Below the pieces are notes generated by a model. The model saw nothing but the letters and a program-made list of their open reading frames with translations, did no database searches and was not told the DNA's origin. DNA of 64,000 nt from Sclerodactyla briareus (taxonomy: Eukaryota; Echinodermata; Holothuroidea; Dendrochirotida; Sclerodactylidae): contig JAODTK010005667.1 in NCBI GenBank assembly GCA_026419785.1, positions 610,124 to 674,123 on the forward strand. The letters run 5' to 3'. Made by a program: the position numbers and the translations under genes. Shown here piece by piece: positions 1 to 11,405 of this stretch (the stretch's first letter is position 1; each line of letters starts with the position of its first letter).

Positions 1-482
1 TCATAACATACAATGGAGTAAACATTGTCACGTGTACACATAACCCCTGTCATATACAATCTTGATTTGATTTGATTTTACGGTTCAGGAAGCAAGTAGC
101 TCATCAAGGAACATGGCTGAATGCTAATGGATGAGCACCGACGATAACCCACTTTGTCTCCTCGGCTAGTGCTCAGATGGTATCAAGGCAGAGGTGTAAC
201 TAATTCCCAACCTGCTCTGGACTGTTATTTTGCGTCTCATCTGAGAGAACAATCGGCTGACTCCAGTACCCGAGTTCAAAGTGACTGCCCACAACTGATC
301 GACATACTTATTTGTAAATCCCACAACGAAGCTGTGATCAAGTTGTCTGTATTGTGAAGAATCATCTACTCATTGCAAGGTTCACAGATTGGGTTAAGTA
401 AAGCTTATTCCCAGTGACCAATAGATAACTACCTTATCGAAACCACTTATAAATTTATATGCATAGTATGTAGAACATGTTA
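1..482. other. Unassigned DNA at the left edge
   Basis: No coding signal, repeat or RNA gene could be supported here. A frame of 67 codons at 154-357 has no recognisable motif. A short TTGAT direct repeat near 61-80 is too small to interpret. Confidence 0.5.
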
Positions 483-660
483 TATATAATATATTATCTT
501 ATATATATATATATATATATAGATTAATTAATATTTATATATATATATATAATTATATATATATAACAAATACAAAAACAAATTATATATATATATATAT
601 ATAGATAATATATATATATCTTATATATAAATATAAATATAATATATATAATAATAACAT
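483..660. repeat. (TA)n-rich low-complexity tract
   Basis: Almost pure alternating T and A with a few A-rich interruptions, seen directly. Similar tracts lie near 4815-4950 and 11280-11405. Such tracts are unstable and are common places for sequencing or assembly error. Confidence 0.95.
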
Positions 661-1780
661 ACAACACACAAGAACATCACAAAACAGAAAGAATCTGGTC
701 TAACGTGAGGAAACCTAACTCTATGTATTTCGAACCAACACTGGTACCATCTCAGTAATGCACGATTGGTACAGATTGCTGGTTTGGTGATTCCACACGT
801 GTAGACAGGAGGTCCCGCAAAATGTCCAGGTAAAAAGTGATAGCATGCAACTGGATTCGTCGCATACGGGCGTCGGAAATAACTGTAGTGTTGGCGAAAT
901 GCGCCTCCTAAGTTTCAAATGAATTGTACCCGCAGAGCGGAGCTAGCCAGAAATCGGTGAAAGTTGGAATTCACCCGAAGAAGTGAGAAGCCCGTGGTAA
1001 TTAGTCTGCTAACGCCATTGTGCGAACAGCTGCAGCACAGTCGTTTAACAACCTGTGAGGTTTTTTTCCGACTAACTCTGTTTATGTATACAGGGTTTCG
1101 ATTATTAGGCTGACCTGCCAGAATCTCTAATTTGCGACATTTAAAATGCAGTAATGATATACACATCCAGTAAGCTGCGAAATACTGATAGAGCTCATAG
1201 CTGCCACATGACTGCAGTGTCATATCACGTGATTGGCCATAGGCCTAACTTGCGCAGTTCAAATTAATCCGCGGCAAACCGCTTGGCAACAACGTAGGGC
1301 AACAAGGTCACACAACGTGTAGGTGTGCGCGAGAGTATCGGCAGAGCGAACAATAAAACGACTTCCGAGATCTGCTCCATTGCCAAAAATCGCGATACGA
1401 ATCGGTGAACTGTTCAAACAGTTAAAAACTGCGCATTGTTGTAGATTGGATGCTTTTCGGTTCTTGTTTGATGCAGGCGGCTGTATAGAATTCCTATGAT
1501 GCGATTTCAACGAATGTTTGTTTCCGTGCTTCTCATTCGAAATGAGGATGGCGCACCTCATGAATAATAATAATTCTTCACTACTTCGAGGGGGAAAAGG
1601 GGGGTTCTTTCCAGCTTTCACCCGTTTCTTCTGGCCTAGCATCCCGCACTGACCAGTATGAAAACGAATCTGCGAGTGGTAATGGGCGAAGTGCTAGCCT
1701 TGAGTCACCTTGAGTCATTGTATTTTGCTTTTTATTCCTTGCCAAGGTAAAAGGGTCTATAATACAGTCCACGCACCGTG
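661..1780. other. Unassigned DNA
   Basis: No supported gene. Overlapping minus-strand frames of 65-127 codons (721-1772) have no domain or motif that I recognise and no consistent splice signals, so they are treated as chance frames. Confidence 0.4.
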
Positions 1781-1816
1781 CGTATGTGTGCGTGCGTCTG
1801 TGTGTGAGTGTGACAA

Positions 1817-2120
1817 CCCCTTGTCAGGCACATATCTAGAGAACGCAAGCATGTAGAAGTTTCAAATTAAGTATTTGGGTTTGGACATTAGAGAGGATTG
1901 CCCCTTTTTGTTTTTTTGGGGTGCCAGTTCAAGGTCATTCAAGTCACTAGAGGGCAAAGTTAAAAAGCCTTGTCACCACGATATCAAACAAGCGCAAGCA
2001 TGTATCAAGATCACATTTTGTACGTGGGTTGCACGTATGGTGAGGATGAATCTATTAATTTTTGTGTTAGGTCAAGGAGGTCATTTAAGGTAACCATATG
2101 ACAATCCTTAGATATCTTGG
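1817..2120. repeat. ~146-bp tandem repeat, about two units
   Basis: Two diverged monomers in direct orientation share an ordered set of blocks: an ACCTTGTC-like start, an ACGCAAGCATGTA block (near 1844 and 1991), a TTGGGTTGGACAT/GTGGGTTGCACGTAT block, a run of T, and GGTCAAGGTCATT. A third unit may start near 2105. It is followed by TGACCT-rich sequence up to about 2240. It is preceded by a short TG-rich microsatellite near 1783-1811. Confidence 0.65.
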
Positions 2121-4405
2121 GCAATTAAACATTTTAGAGGGATGCCGTAATGAAAAGTTTTGGTTCGTCTGGGCGAACTTCATCTGGTGATCTACTTTGA
2201 CCTCATTTGACCTGTTTGACCTTCTGACCTTAGTTGAACATTGACGTGCTAATTTTTTGTAATTTCCAGACTCGTCTTGTTTAAAAAACTAATAAGTCAA
2301 TTACACTAATGTACTTCAACACTCCTATCACGAGCTATCTCAAGTAAATGCACATGTGGGAAAAGTCAAGACAGCCCAAAACCACTATTGTTGTATAAAT
2401 TTGACGTTTGGACCATTGCATGTTGTAATGAAAGTTTTCTTCCCGTCTAGGTGACACTGCCATTAGTTTCGTTTATGCATGCGTTTAACCTCCTGAATAT
2501 TTTGGGTGGCCACCTGCCACTCAGCAACTTTGAGATGCTTCACGCTTGTGTGTAAGGATAAAAAATATTCGACATAATTGTTCCCAGTGGTCCCGATCTA
2601 TATGCATATCCTATCCCTCAGCAGGGGTATGTGATACCACAGAATGGCAGAGAATGAAGGGAGAAATGGATAGAATAGTTGAGATTCCGCGTGGGCAACT
2701 TTATAGAAAGGAATTTTGAGCATTAAAACCACAATATCTAAATGGTATGGAAAAAAAAGAAAAAAAAAAACCTTCCTCTGGTTTGGCCTAAAAGCCCACT
2801 GAGCCTGTCAGCTATTGCAAGGAATCGCGACACAGTTTTGTGTCTTGTTTTGTTTTGAATACATACTCAACAGAGAGCGAACTGATACATACTTATCTTT
2901 TTTTGTAGTACCCAGTATGGATGTGGAGGTAGGAGGTTACCGTACCAGAAACAAGTCAAATTTGTCTAACGCTTGGTATTTCATGTCCTAGTCTCTCATC
3001 TGAAAACAAGATGCGACACCTCATAAGGCGTAGATTTGATCACCTTCCTAGTTGATTTTCGACATAGAGTGTCATACTGAGCCCATAGCTAAGTTAATAT
3101 GGTAGAAAACTACAACTTGACCCATGCAGACGGATGAATGATGGCGAATATATATTTATTGCAGTTTTATTGCAGTTTACACTTCAGAATTGTTTTCGCA
3201 TTCCTCAATAATGAAATGTATACTTCGCCCCTCTCTATAAATGTGTTTGGACCAGCTCTGGTAAAAAACAACTACTGGGGGCACCGTAATGGTCCAATGG
3301 GGGTGTTGGTATGCTGTTGCAGGACAATCTTTTAATTTATTTTGACGGCATGCTTATATACATCACATTTTCAGAATGAAATACTAAACAGTTTATCGAC
3401 AGATCCGACACCGTTCCAAACTGTCTTGACATATGACTAATACAAAACAACCGAACATTGTGCCGTAGGCTCTTGTTAGAAATACTCACAGGCGTGGACC
3501 AACGTGGGTGACCTATGGTTGACTTCGACGATCTCATGTCCTCCCTTACTTCCCGGGGTATCGCGGTGTATTTTGGCTGTATGTCCAGCTGAGGAAGTTG
3601 GAACTGATTAACACTAGATTAAATCTGGAAAAATCGATAGAGCAAATATTTCGACCCGAAGTAAATAACTAACAGAGAATATTGATACCCTTATTCTAGT
3701 AAACCCTGATACGCTCTGGTCAAATCGAATGAGCACCAGAAGATGATTTAGTGTATATGATCTTAGCGACTAAACTTATCATTTTTCGTGTTCAAAATTT
3801 GCCAAATTAGTGAGAACATCAGCAGCACGAATAACATAATAAAAACGAATTGACAGTAAGCTACGTGTGTTAATGGTTTTGTCATCACCGACCAATACAT
3901 CGTAACATCAATCTTAAATACTCGGTCCAAGAAATATTATGATGACAACTCAATATAATACTTATGTAATTGAACCGGCAACAAACAGGTAGGTTTCTGA
4001 ATGGCATTTTCTAAATCGGCAAATTTACTATTTAGGACTTTTCCTGAACTGACTTACCTGATGTTCAGTGTGTGCAACTTCACATCAAAAAACTGGCGAT
4101 CAACATATGAGGGTTGCTCCGTCTTGCATTGCAACGACACATTCGTGTTACCATACGATGGTTCCACCCTCATTGCCATATCTCACCACGTCTGATTAAA
4201 GAGAAAAAAAATCACCAGAGCCTTTGGGGAGAGATCGACGAGAGGTATTCTACGTTCTATCTATCCCACCAACAGACACCCTATAGTACAACTATAGTAT
4301 ATTATATTCTAAGGGGCACTGTCGGATATAATAAGACTCTGGCCACTTGGCGGCTTCCTTTAAAACTGGTTCGAGCTGGTATTCGTTCACCGTGACGTGC
4401 TTCTA
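2121..4405. other. Unassigned DNA
   Basis: It holds an A-rich run at about 2751-2770 and TGACCT-type words at 2190-2240. I see no convincing coding exon on either strand; frames are 60-93 codons and lack recognisable motifs. Confidence 0.4.
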
Positions 4406-4410
4406 CCTGT

Positions 4411-4600
4411 GGAGTACGATAGCTCAGCAGGTAGAGCGGTTTGTGCACGTTAACCACAGGTCGCGGGTTCGAATCCCGTTAGTAACCATTTTTGCCTCAA
4501 AGTTCTTTCCTCGTTCAAAAGGCAAGAGGAAGGTGCCAGTACCTGGATTTCGAACCTCCATTGCAATAGAAAAATCTCTGCCAGAGTGAGTGTTAGCTCT
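4411..4600 (+). mobile_element. tRNA-derived SINE-like element
   Basis: The first 75 bases look like a tRNA gene: a D-arm/A-box block at about 4419-4436, a T-arm/B-box block at 4462-4480 with the usual GGTTCGAATCC core, and a GTAAC end. The 5' acceptor strand does not pair well with the 3' acceptor strand and the anticodon arm is irregular, so I read it as a tRNA-like SINE head rather than a functional tRNA. Unrelated non-tRNA sequence follows. The 3' limit is a guess. Confidence 0.6.
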
Positions 4601-4814
4601 CATTATTCCTATCTGCCGCTACGCCAACTTACATCATTCTATATATCTATATATAATTATCTCAATGAGATGCGATAGCGAATAGCTATGAAAAATGTGA
4701 GTAAAACAGTCAATATATTTTGGAGGCGAGCTTTCGCATCCATTCGAGATCCGCCGTCATTTACGTCATTTACGTAGCATTGTTTAATTTAACAGTTTTT
4801 GGCCTCCTGTCTAT

Positions 4815-4881
4815 GTGTATATATATGATATATATATATGATATATATATCTATATATATCTTATATATATATATATATAT

Positions 4882-4922
<41 letters not shown>

Positions 4923-4950
4923 ATATCATATATATATATATATATATATC
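4815..4950. repeat. (TA)n microsatellite
   Basis: Long alternating TA/AT tract with GATA-type interruptions, seen directly. It lies downstream of the tRNA-like SINE. Confidence 0.95.
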
Positions 4951-6589
4951 GGTAACGATAACTCGATTGTGTTAATTGGGAAGGACTGAAAACATATTAT
5001 CAACCTATTCTCTCCTCTCACTACTCTCAGCAACCGCGCCATAATTAGTGCCGTTTTCCTTTCCAACCAATCTACTAACCTCATCACTGAATCAAGCTGA
5101 TTTCCAACATCAGCCACTATAGTGACCGTTCCAGTCGTACACAGCCGCCAGAATCTCTATGTGTTGGGGAGAGGAACTGTGTCGTAATGGAGCCGTTCTT
5201 CGTCACAGGCTGGCTCTGCCAGAATGAAACCAACATGTTACAACATCATTTCATTTCGTTATTTCAGAGTGGTCATCTAATCTTACAAGTAAAGCTTATG
5301 GATTATACGCACACAGCAATACACAGTGATCTACCACTCCATAACAATTGAACCAGGGTTTACCCAATCTTTCTCGGTTGAAGCATTTTGTCATCCTCTC
5401 GAGCGTAGGCTCTCGTTAAATGTTCATTCGACCATTTTGCTGGACAATTTCCGTCAGTTCAGTACCTAGAGATGGGTTTCCGCTGCGAGTGATCAGCTGA
5501 AACAATAATTGTGTTCTCCGCTCCGTTTGTCCTCTGCAATAGTGTGTGCTCATCCCTTGGTGTTCATGTCATATACTGTTTCATCGTTGCCACATCGATA
5601 ACGTGCGGTTAGATTGACTTATGTTCCAATGAATCTGAGAATCGCTGAGCATTTGGGATGGTATCTCTGATTTCAGATGGACACCAAGAGTAAATCCTGC
5701 ACGTCAACACAACACGAACTAATGGTGGTGGTACTAGTGCGAATGATAAATATTGGCATATCACCAACTGTTGGAAATTATAATTTGTGAACTGAATTAC
5801 TCCACACAGGAAACATCGTTGGCATTGATGAAGTTCGAGAAGCCTCTCTTCGGTGAGCTGGTCAAATATACGCGGCCACTCTTTGCTTCAATGTGGAAGT
5901 CGAACTATGTTAATAAAATGTTGTTGGATTTTGTAGTATATGAAAGAATGAAACACTCCGTAATTAATCATCATACCTTCCTCTTTTTGAATTATGCGCT
6001 TCCCATACCATGTTTGATTTTCAAACCCGATACTTGGTGATGTTTTGATATCACACTATCATTTTGATGACGAAATTACATTTGACCACAATGTTATTTG
6101 CTCCGCCACAGCTAGCAACTGTAAAATGGCTCTGATCGTTTCAAGATTAACTGAATCAATGACTACTTGGGCTACCACATGGTACAATGGTCGTAAAGCG
6201 ACTTTTCAGTTCATCTTGAGGATCGTCATACACAATCGGTGTTATCATCTTCGTCGAAGAAGAGAGTAGCTTGGAAAGTAAAGTGATTATCAGTACAATA
6301 ATACCTCTCCGAAATTGAATCACATCTGACGAGAATAGAGAGTATTGGCCGAGTGTGACGCAAGCGTAGGCTAAATTGCATGATTTTTTCGCCAGGAAAG
6401 GTGGCTGCGGTGTGAGGCTTTTTAACCGCTGTGTCTTAATTCTGTCCCGTATTAAGTAGGTACCAAAATGTTCTTTTAACTAAACTCGCCTCACGGGGAA
6501 CTGGAATTAGATTACTTAGATATTTCAAATCTATCTCATTTTGTGTTTCCGTGACCGCATAATATTCCGAGAACTGTAGCCAACTTAAT
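4951..6589. other. Unassigned DNA
   Basis: No supported exon or repeat. Plus-strand frames at 5753-6040 and 6045-6269 have no recognised domain. Confidence 0.4.
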
Positions 6590-6922
6590 CTAATTACTGG
6601 TTTCAAACATCTTATTTCTAATAGTGCACGGTCCGATGCCGTGTTGTTTTGCTATAACTCCGATCTTTGTTTCACATCCCGCATATGAACCCTTTTTATT
6701 CCGACTTTCTTTATTCCGACTTGAATTGTTTATATATTGAAGAGTAATATTTCTTACATTAAACTCTTCAGCTATCGTGTCTCGTGTCTCGTTTGGGAGT
6801 CGAGTTTGAGTTCTGGCCATAGACTGTCGGCAACTTCGGTGTGCCTGGTTAGGTAGTAATTGACCAGACAGTGGTAGATGAACACATACTGGATCTATAA
6901 CGAACGCATCTTCGCATGACAT
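6590..6922 (-). CDS. Possible HTH-containing transposase remnant
   Basis: An open frame of 110 codons. From about residue 76 the segment IGVIAKQHGIGPCTIRNK has the spacing of a helix-turn-helix of the type found at the N-terminus of Tc1/pogo-like transposases and CENP-B/Psq proteins. No catalytic DDE region was found nearby, and no inverted terminal repeats were seen. It may be a chance match. Confidence 0.2.
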   Translation of the reverse strand: MSCEDAFVIDPVCVHLPLSGQLLPNQAHRSCRQSMARTQTRLPNETRDTIAEEFNVRNITLQYINNSSRNKESRNKKGSYAGCETKIGVIAKQHGIGPCTIRNKMFETSN

Positions 6923-7509
6923 AACTAAATTATTACAGTGTCATCCGAATTAATTTGAAAAATAGTTAACCACAGTATCGTCTTGTGACGCCACTAGTGG
7001 TAACTACAATAGTATCGACTTACTGTCTGTTCACTAATAGGGAATGTAGATTCAACAGGACCATAGTAATTAATACTAGCACCTCAGCGAAAAGGATAAA
7101 TCAGTATCGCTATTACGTTTCATGCTAGATAACCACTAACGCTACTGAACTCTTGAAATGAATATTTGTCCAAAATTAAAACTCCCGCCCAGCTAGCAAG
7201 CTCCACTGGCGATTATTTAGAATCAAATATCTGAATGGTCCTCTGGTGGTTACCGTCCTGTGAACGCCAGAGGTGCGCCATCGCAACCACAGGACCTCAC
7301 TCATCAAACCGCGTTCCCCGCTATCTGGGCGTGCTACTTCGAGTTCCAATACGTGATAGTCCACAGCAAGTAACTCCTTAACTTTCCCCAAGCTTGTTTC
7401 TATTATGCATTGAACATTTCTCATTGAGAGGAGATAACCAACCGACACAACTTTAACATGCTTAATCTTCAAATCTTCAACAACTTCACTTTTTGCCATG
7501 TAACGCCAT
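6923..7509. other. Unassigned DNA
   Basis: A minus-strand frame of 107 codons at 7176-7499 has no recognised motif. Nothing else could be supported. Confidence 0.4.
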
Positions 7510-7513
7510 GTTA

Positions 7514-7651
7514 CGCGTTCAATAAGCTAGTTCGGAGATAGCTCCTGCGGATGCGTCTTGTCTTCTTCTCTCACTGGGCTTGCTGCGTTCAATAAGGCTA
7601 ATTTCGGAGATACTCCTGCGCATGCGTCATTGTCTTCTCTCACTGGCTTTC
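7514..7651. repeat. Short tandem duplication of about 68 bp
   Basis: Two adjacent copies share CGTTCAATAAG, TTCGGAGATA, CTCCTGCG.ATGCGTC, TGTCTTC and TCTCACTGG in the same order, with a few indels between them. Seen directly. Confidence 0.85.
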
Positions 7652-7659
7652 AGGACAAT

Positions 7660-9830
7660 TTCCCTTACTGCGGCGGTAGCTTGCCACAGTAATTCAATGG
7701 CGCGGCAGTGATCTGTGAGAAACATTGGGTTTGTTACTCCCCGTTTGTCAGCAAGAATTCTCAAATTTAACTTTACATGTTGTATATTAGAGTTCTGTGA
7801 TTATTATGTGCGAATTAACATAACTTCTCAAGAATCCAACTGCTCTTTCACACTCGCATTGACGCGGGTATGTTTCTGACTTCTAGCTCCCCCGCAGTAC
7901 CCCCCCGCGTAAAATGGATATTAACCATTACCTGTTAGTGCATAGACGTACTACTCGACGCTGATGCATGTCGGCAGTGTTTGGTCGGCCTTCGATCCTT
8001 TTTGTAGGTATTTGAAATATTGTGTTTATTTTGAGGCAGCCTGATGTTTCCTGGTATATAGTAATAGTGTGCATGGTAATTACAATAGTTTTTCCGTGAA
8101 TTATTGTCTTATTCAGACGGTTTTACAAAGTCATTGGCAACTTTTTTACTGTTCAATGCAACGAGAATGAGAGTCCCACGGTAAAGCCTATTGGCGGAGT
8201 CTTTCTTCCGGTGACGAAGTTTTCCCGCCGGGATAAATTGCATAATGCCCTGGTTCTCTCTCTGACTAGCTTATTAGAGCTCTACCTGAGTTCAGCCTCT
8301 ATGGTGCCCTGAATATGTGAGTGTTGAGTTGCTGAAATAAGCATTTATCTCACCATGATTGCGAGCATTGGTTGTTCATTTCTGAACTCAACGTGTTCTT
8401 ACTAAAAAAACTCCTTGATCATCCTTTTTGTTTGCTCTCTTTGACCATCATTCTGCTATAAGTCTAACATCTTGTTCTGTATAATTCTCATTTTAGTGCC
8501 AACAGCTGTTACCAATTTAGTAACTGAATGAATATGCTCAAACTTTGATACTAACATCACCTTGGGCAAATAATATAATTAATATCGATACTGAATACAC
8601 ATATCACTTTTCTTTCGTACATTTGTAGTTTCCACTGTAATTGAATGCCACAGATATGATGACAGCGTGAATCGGTAGAATCGTGTACTCAGTATGGACC
8701 AGGTTGAATTCTGTGTTGTCTCGCATTTCCGTCCATGAATTTTGAATACTGCTATCCTCTCTTCTAAGTACTCATCAAACATTAACATCAAGACCTTCCC
8801 TGTCCGCCCCAACCCCAGCACTGGGTACGGAGAAACAAAATACCATGTGTTGGCAGAGAAACTTTCAACTAGAGAGAATTCCGACTACGTCCAGTGATAT
8901 CACTGGCCAGGCAAGAAAATTAACTGACATCTTTGGGTGGCTCCCCATTGGCCATACCGCGGCCAACCGGTGGCGATCGCCCCGTTCTAAGAGAAGACAC
9001 CTCCCGGACCCATGCTTTTATTTTGATATTCCTTGTCGTAATTAATCAGGCATGGAGATACAAATATTTTATAAATTACGATATTACGAAAAAAAACCAC
9101 ACAGCGGAAAAATACAACAAGGTACATACCTGCAGTGTTTGAGAGGGTTTGTCGGTTACTCCGTTGCGTGAGTTTAACATGTTTGACAAATTCCAGAGTG
9201 GACCGGTGTCGGCACTCCCATATCTCGCCATGTACTGTAATGGAACTTGTTTATATCAGACGTAAAATCCCGCCCCTGTGCATAAAGTGACGATATTGAG
9301 CAGACTAACGAGACAATGAATTTTGTACTCAGCTCGGTTACAGTTCTCTGTTCTTTACAATAGTAAATTTCTGCAAACATACGCCAAAGGGAGCGGGCCA
9401 ATTCAACAGGTTAAAGAATGCAATTCAAAACACCTTCATTAAAACACCTTCACCAACAACTTACACAATACCAGGAGATATGTTTTTCGTTTTCGTTTTC
9501 AGTAAATGTTCCACTGAGCTCGGTGTCCCACATACCCCACATTCGAGCAAACTAACCTGTGCAACCTCCAGCGGTCTGCCTCATAGTTAGCGAAGCTCGT
9601 CGTCTTGACCCAGAAACAAACTATATCCCGTACCTTTTACTCTCCGCCCTTCTCTGCCGGCCATTACTGTTGACAACGATTCCTGTCGAAACATTATTGG
9701 TATTATAAACCCAGAAGCAAAAAGCGTAGTGATTTCCTCTTGACTCTTTCTGGAAACCTATAGCAAGACTCAATGACAATGGGAGATTTTACCAGCTCAT
9801 TGTGGGACACATACGTCTGACAAATTTCTC
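7660..9830. other. Unassigned DNA
   Basis: No supported gene. A locally GC-rich patch near 8930-9010 overlaps frames of 66-80 codons without recognised domains. Confidence 0.4.
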
Positions 9831-9889
9831 AATTTTTTTTTTACCAACCTGTGTTCTATACTCTTGATAGGATCGCTACCCTAAATTTT

Positions 9890-11275
9890 GAAGGATTTTC
9901 AGACTTTGACCTATGGGTGACCTCAAAACCATAGGGTTCATGACTCATTATCGGGACCCCACATACCAGTGAGAGCTTCGTTCATTCAGGTTGGGTCGAG
10001 TTATCATGTTCAGAAGCCATAAATTGGCCAACGTATTGACTTTCCCTCCATCCACAATTTTTTTTATTTTCGACCACAATTCACCAGCCCCGAAAAAAAC
10101 CATGTAGCCAAAAACAATAAGGTACCTGTAACGCCCCATATGAAAGCTCACACCAAATTTGAACCTGATCAGACCAACCATTCTTGGACTTATCGTGTTC
10201 GAATGGATTTTAGACTTTGACCTCTGGTGACCTCAGATTACGCTCTGACCTGACCCTAAAATAGTGTCCATGTACTCTCTGGGATCACACATACCAAGTA
10301 TGGGCTCCACCCTCCAGTGGGGTCCGAGTTCCGTTGTTTCACGAAACCACAATTAGCCAATTATTGCCTTTCCCACAATTTTCTATTTTTGACCAAAGCG
10401 CCCCGACCTGTACCAAAAACAATAGGTACCTTACATCCCCATAAGAAAGCTACACACCAATTTGACCTTATCATACCACCATCTTGCCTTCATCGTGTTC
10501 ACAAGGTTTTGTTCAATACTTTGACCTCTGGTGACCTCAGATGACCTCTGATCTGACCCTAAAACAATAGGGTCCAGTACTCATCTGGGCCACACACTAA
10601 GTATGGCTTCATCCACCCAGTGGGGTCTAGTTATCGTGTTCACAAGCCAAATGTGGCCAAATTATTGACTTTTTCACAAATTTTCATTTTTGATAAAAAT
10701 CACCTCGAACTATACCAAAAAAACGTAGGTTCCTGTACTCATCCAGGGAACACATATAGAAGTAATGACTTCACTCCAGTGGGTTCGAGTTCTCTCGTTT
10801 CTCAAGCCCACATGGCAAAATCATTGACTTTTCAATTTTTCCTATTTTCGACCCAAAATTCACCCCGACCTATACCAAAACATTAAGGTTCCTGTACTCC
10901 CCATAAGAAAGCTTACACACCAAATTTGGTAGCCCGATCAGACCAACCATTCTTGACTTCATCGTGTTCACAGTTCCTCAAACTTTGGACCTCTGGTGAC
11001 CTCAGATTGACCTCTGACCTGAAAACCCCAAAACAATAGGGTTCATGTACTCATAATGGGAAACACCTCCCAAGTATGAGCTTCATCAATCCCAGGTGGG
11101 TCAAGTTTATTGTTTCACAAGCCAGGCGTCACATACATACATACATACATACTACATACTACATACATACATACATACATACATACATACATACACACAT
11201 ACACACACAGGCCATGAACTGCATAATCCTCCAACTTCGTCAAGGAATCAAAAGGATTCTTATCTGTTTATAGAA
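9890..11275 (+). repeat. TGACCTC-rich tandem array with CATA microsatellite and conserved tail
   Basis: About four diverged monomers, each near 300 bp. Each carries an ordered set of blocks: TTTGACCTCTGGTGACCTCA (about 10211, 10518, 10986), AATAGGGT.CATGTACTC, a CACATACCAAGTATGAGCTTC-like block, GTTCACAAGCC, and a CCCCATAAGAAAGCT block. The array ends in a (CATA)n/(CA)n microsatellite at 11129-11210 and a tail containing CTTCGTCAAGGAATCAAAA (about 11233-11253). Related pieces occur at 30.6, 32.3 and, inverted, 60.3 kb, so this is a dispersed repeat family. Frames inside it are not genes. Confidence 0.85.
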
Positions 11276-11279
11276 CATT

Positions 11280-11405
11280 CGTAATATAATAGCATATATA
11301 TAGCTATATCTTATATAATATATATTATATCTATATATTATATTATAATATTATATATATATGATAATATATATATATTATATATATATCTATATATATA
11401 TACCG
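11280..11405. repeat. (TA)n-rich tract
   Basis: Low-complexity TA/ATAT sequence seen directly, immediately after the end of the TGACCTC-rich repeat. Confidence 0.9.

Noticed and set aside
4411..4487. Functional tRNA gene
   Set aside because: A- and B-boxes are present but the acceptor strands mispair and the anticodon arm is irregular, as expected for a SINE head.
11076..11284. Histidine/threonine-rich proteins (YIHTYIHT)
   Set aside because: They are translations of the CATA microsatellite.
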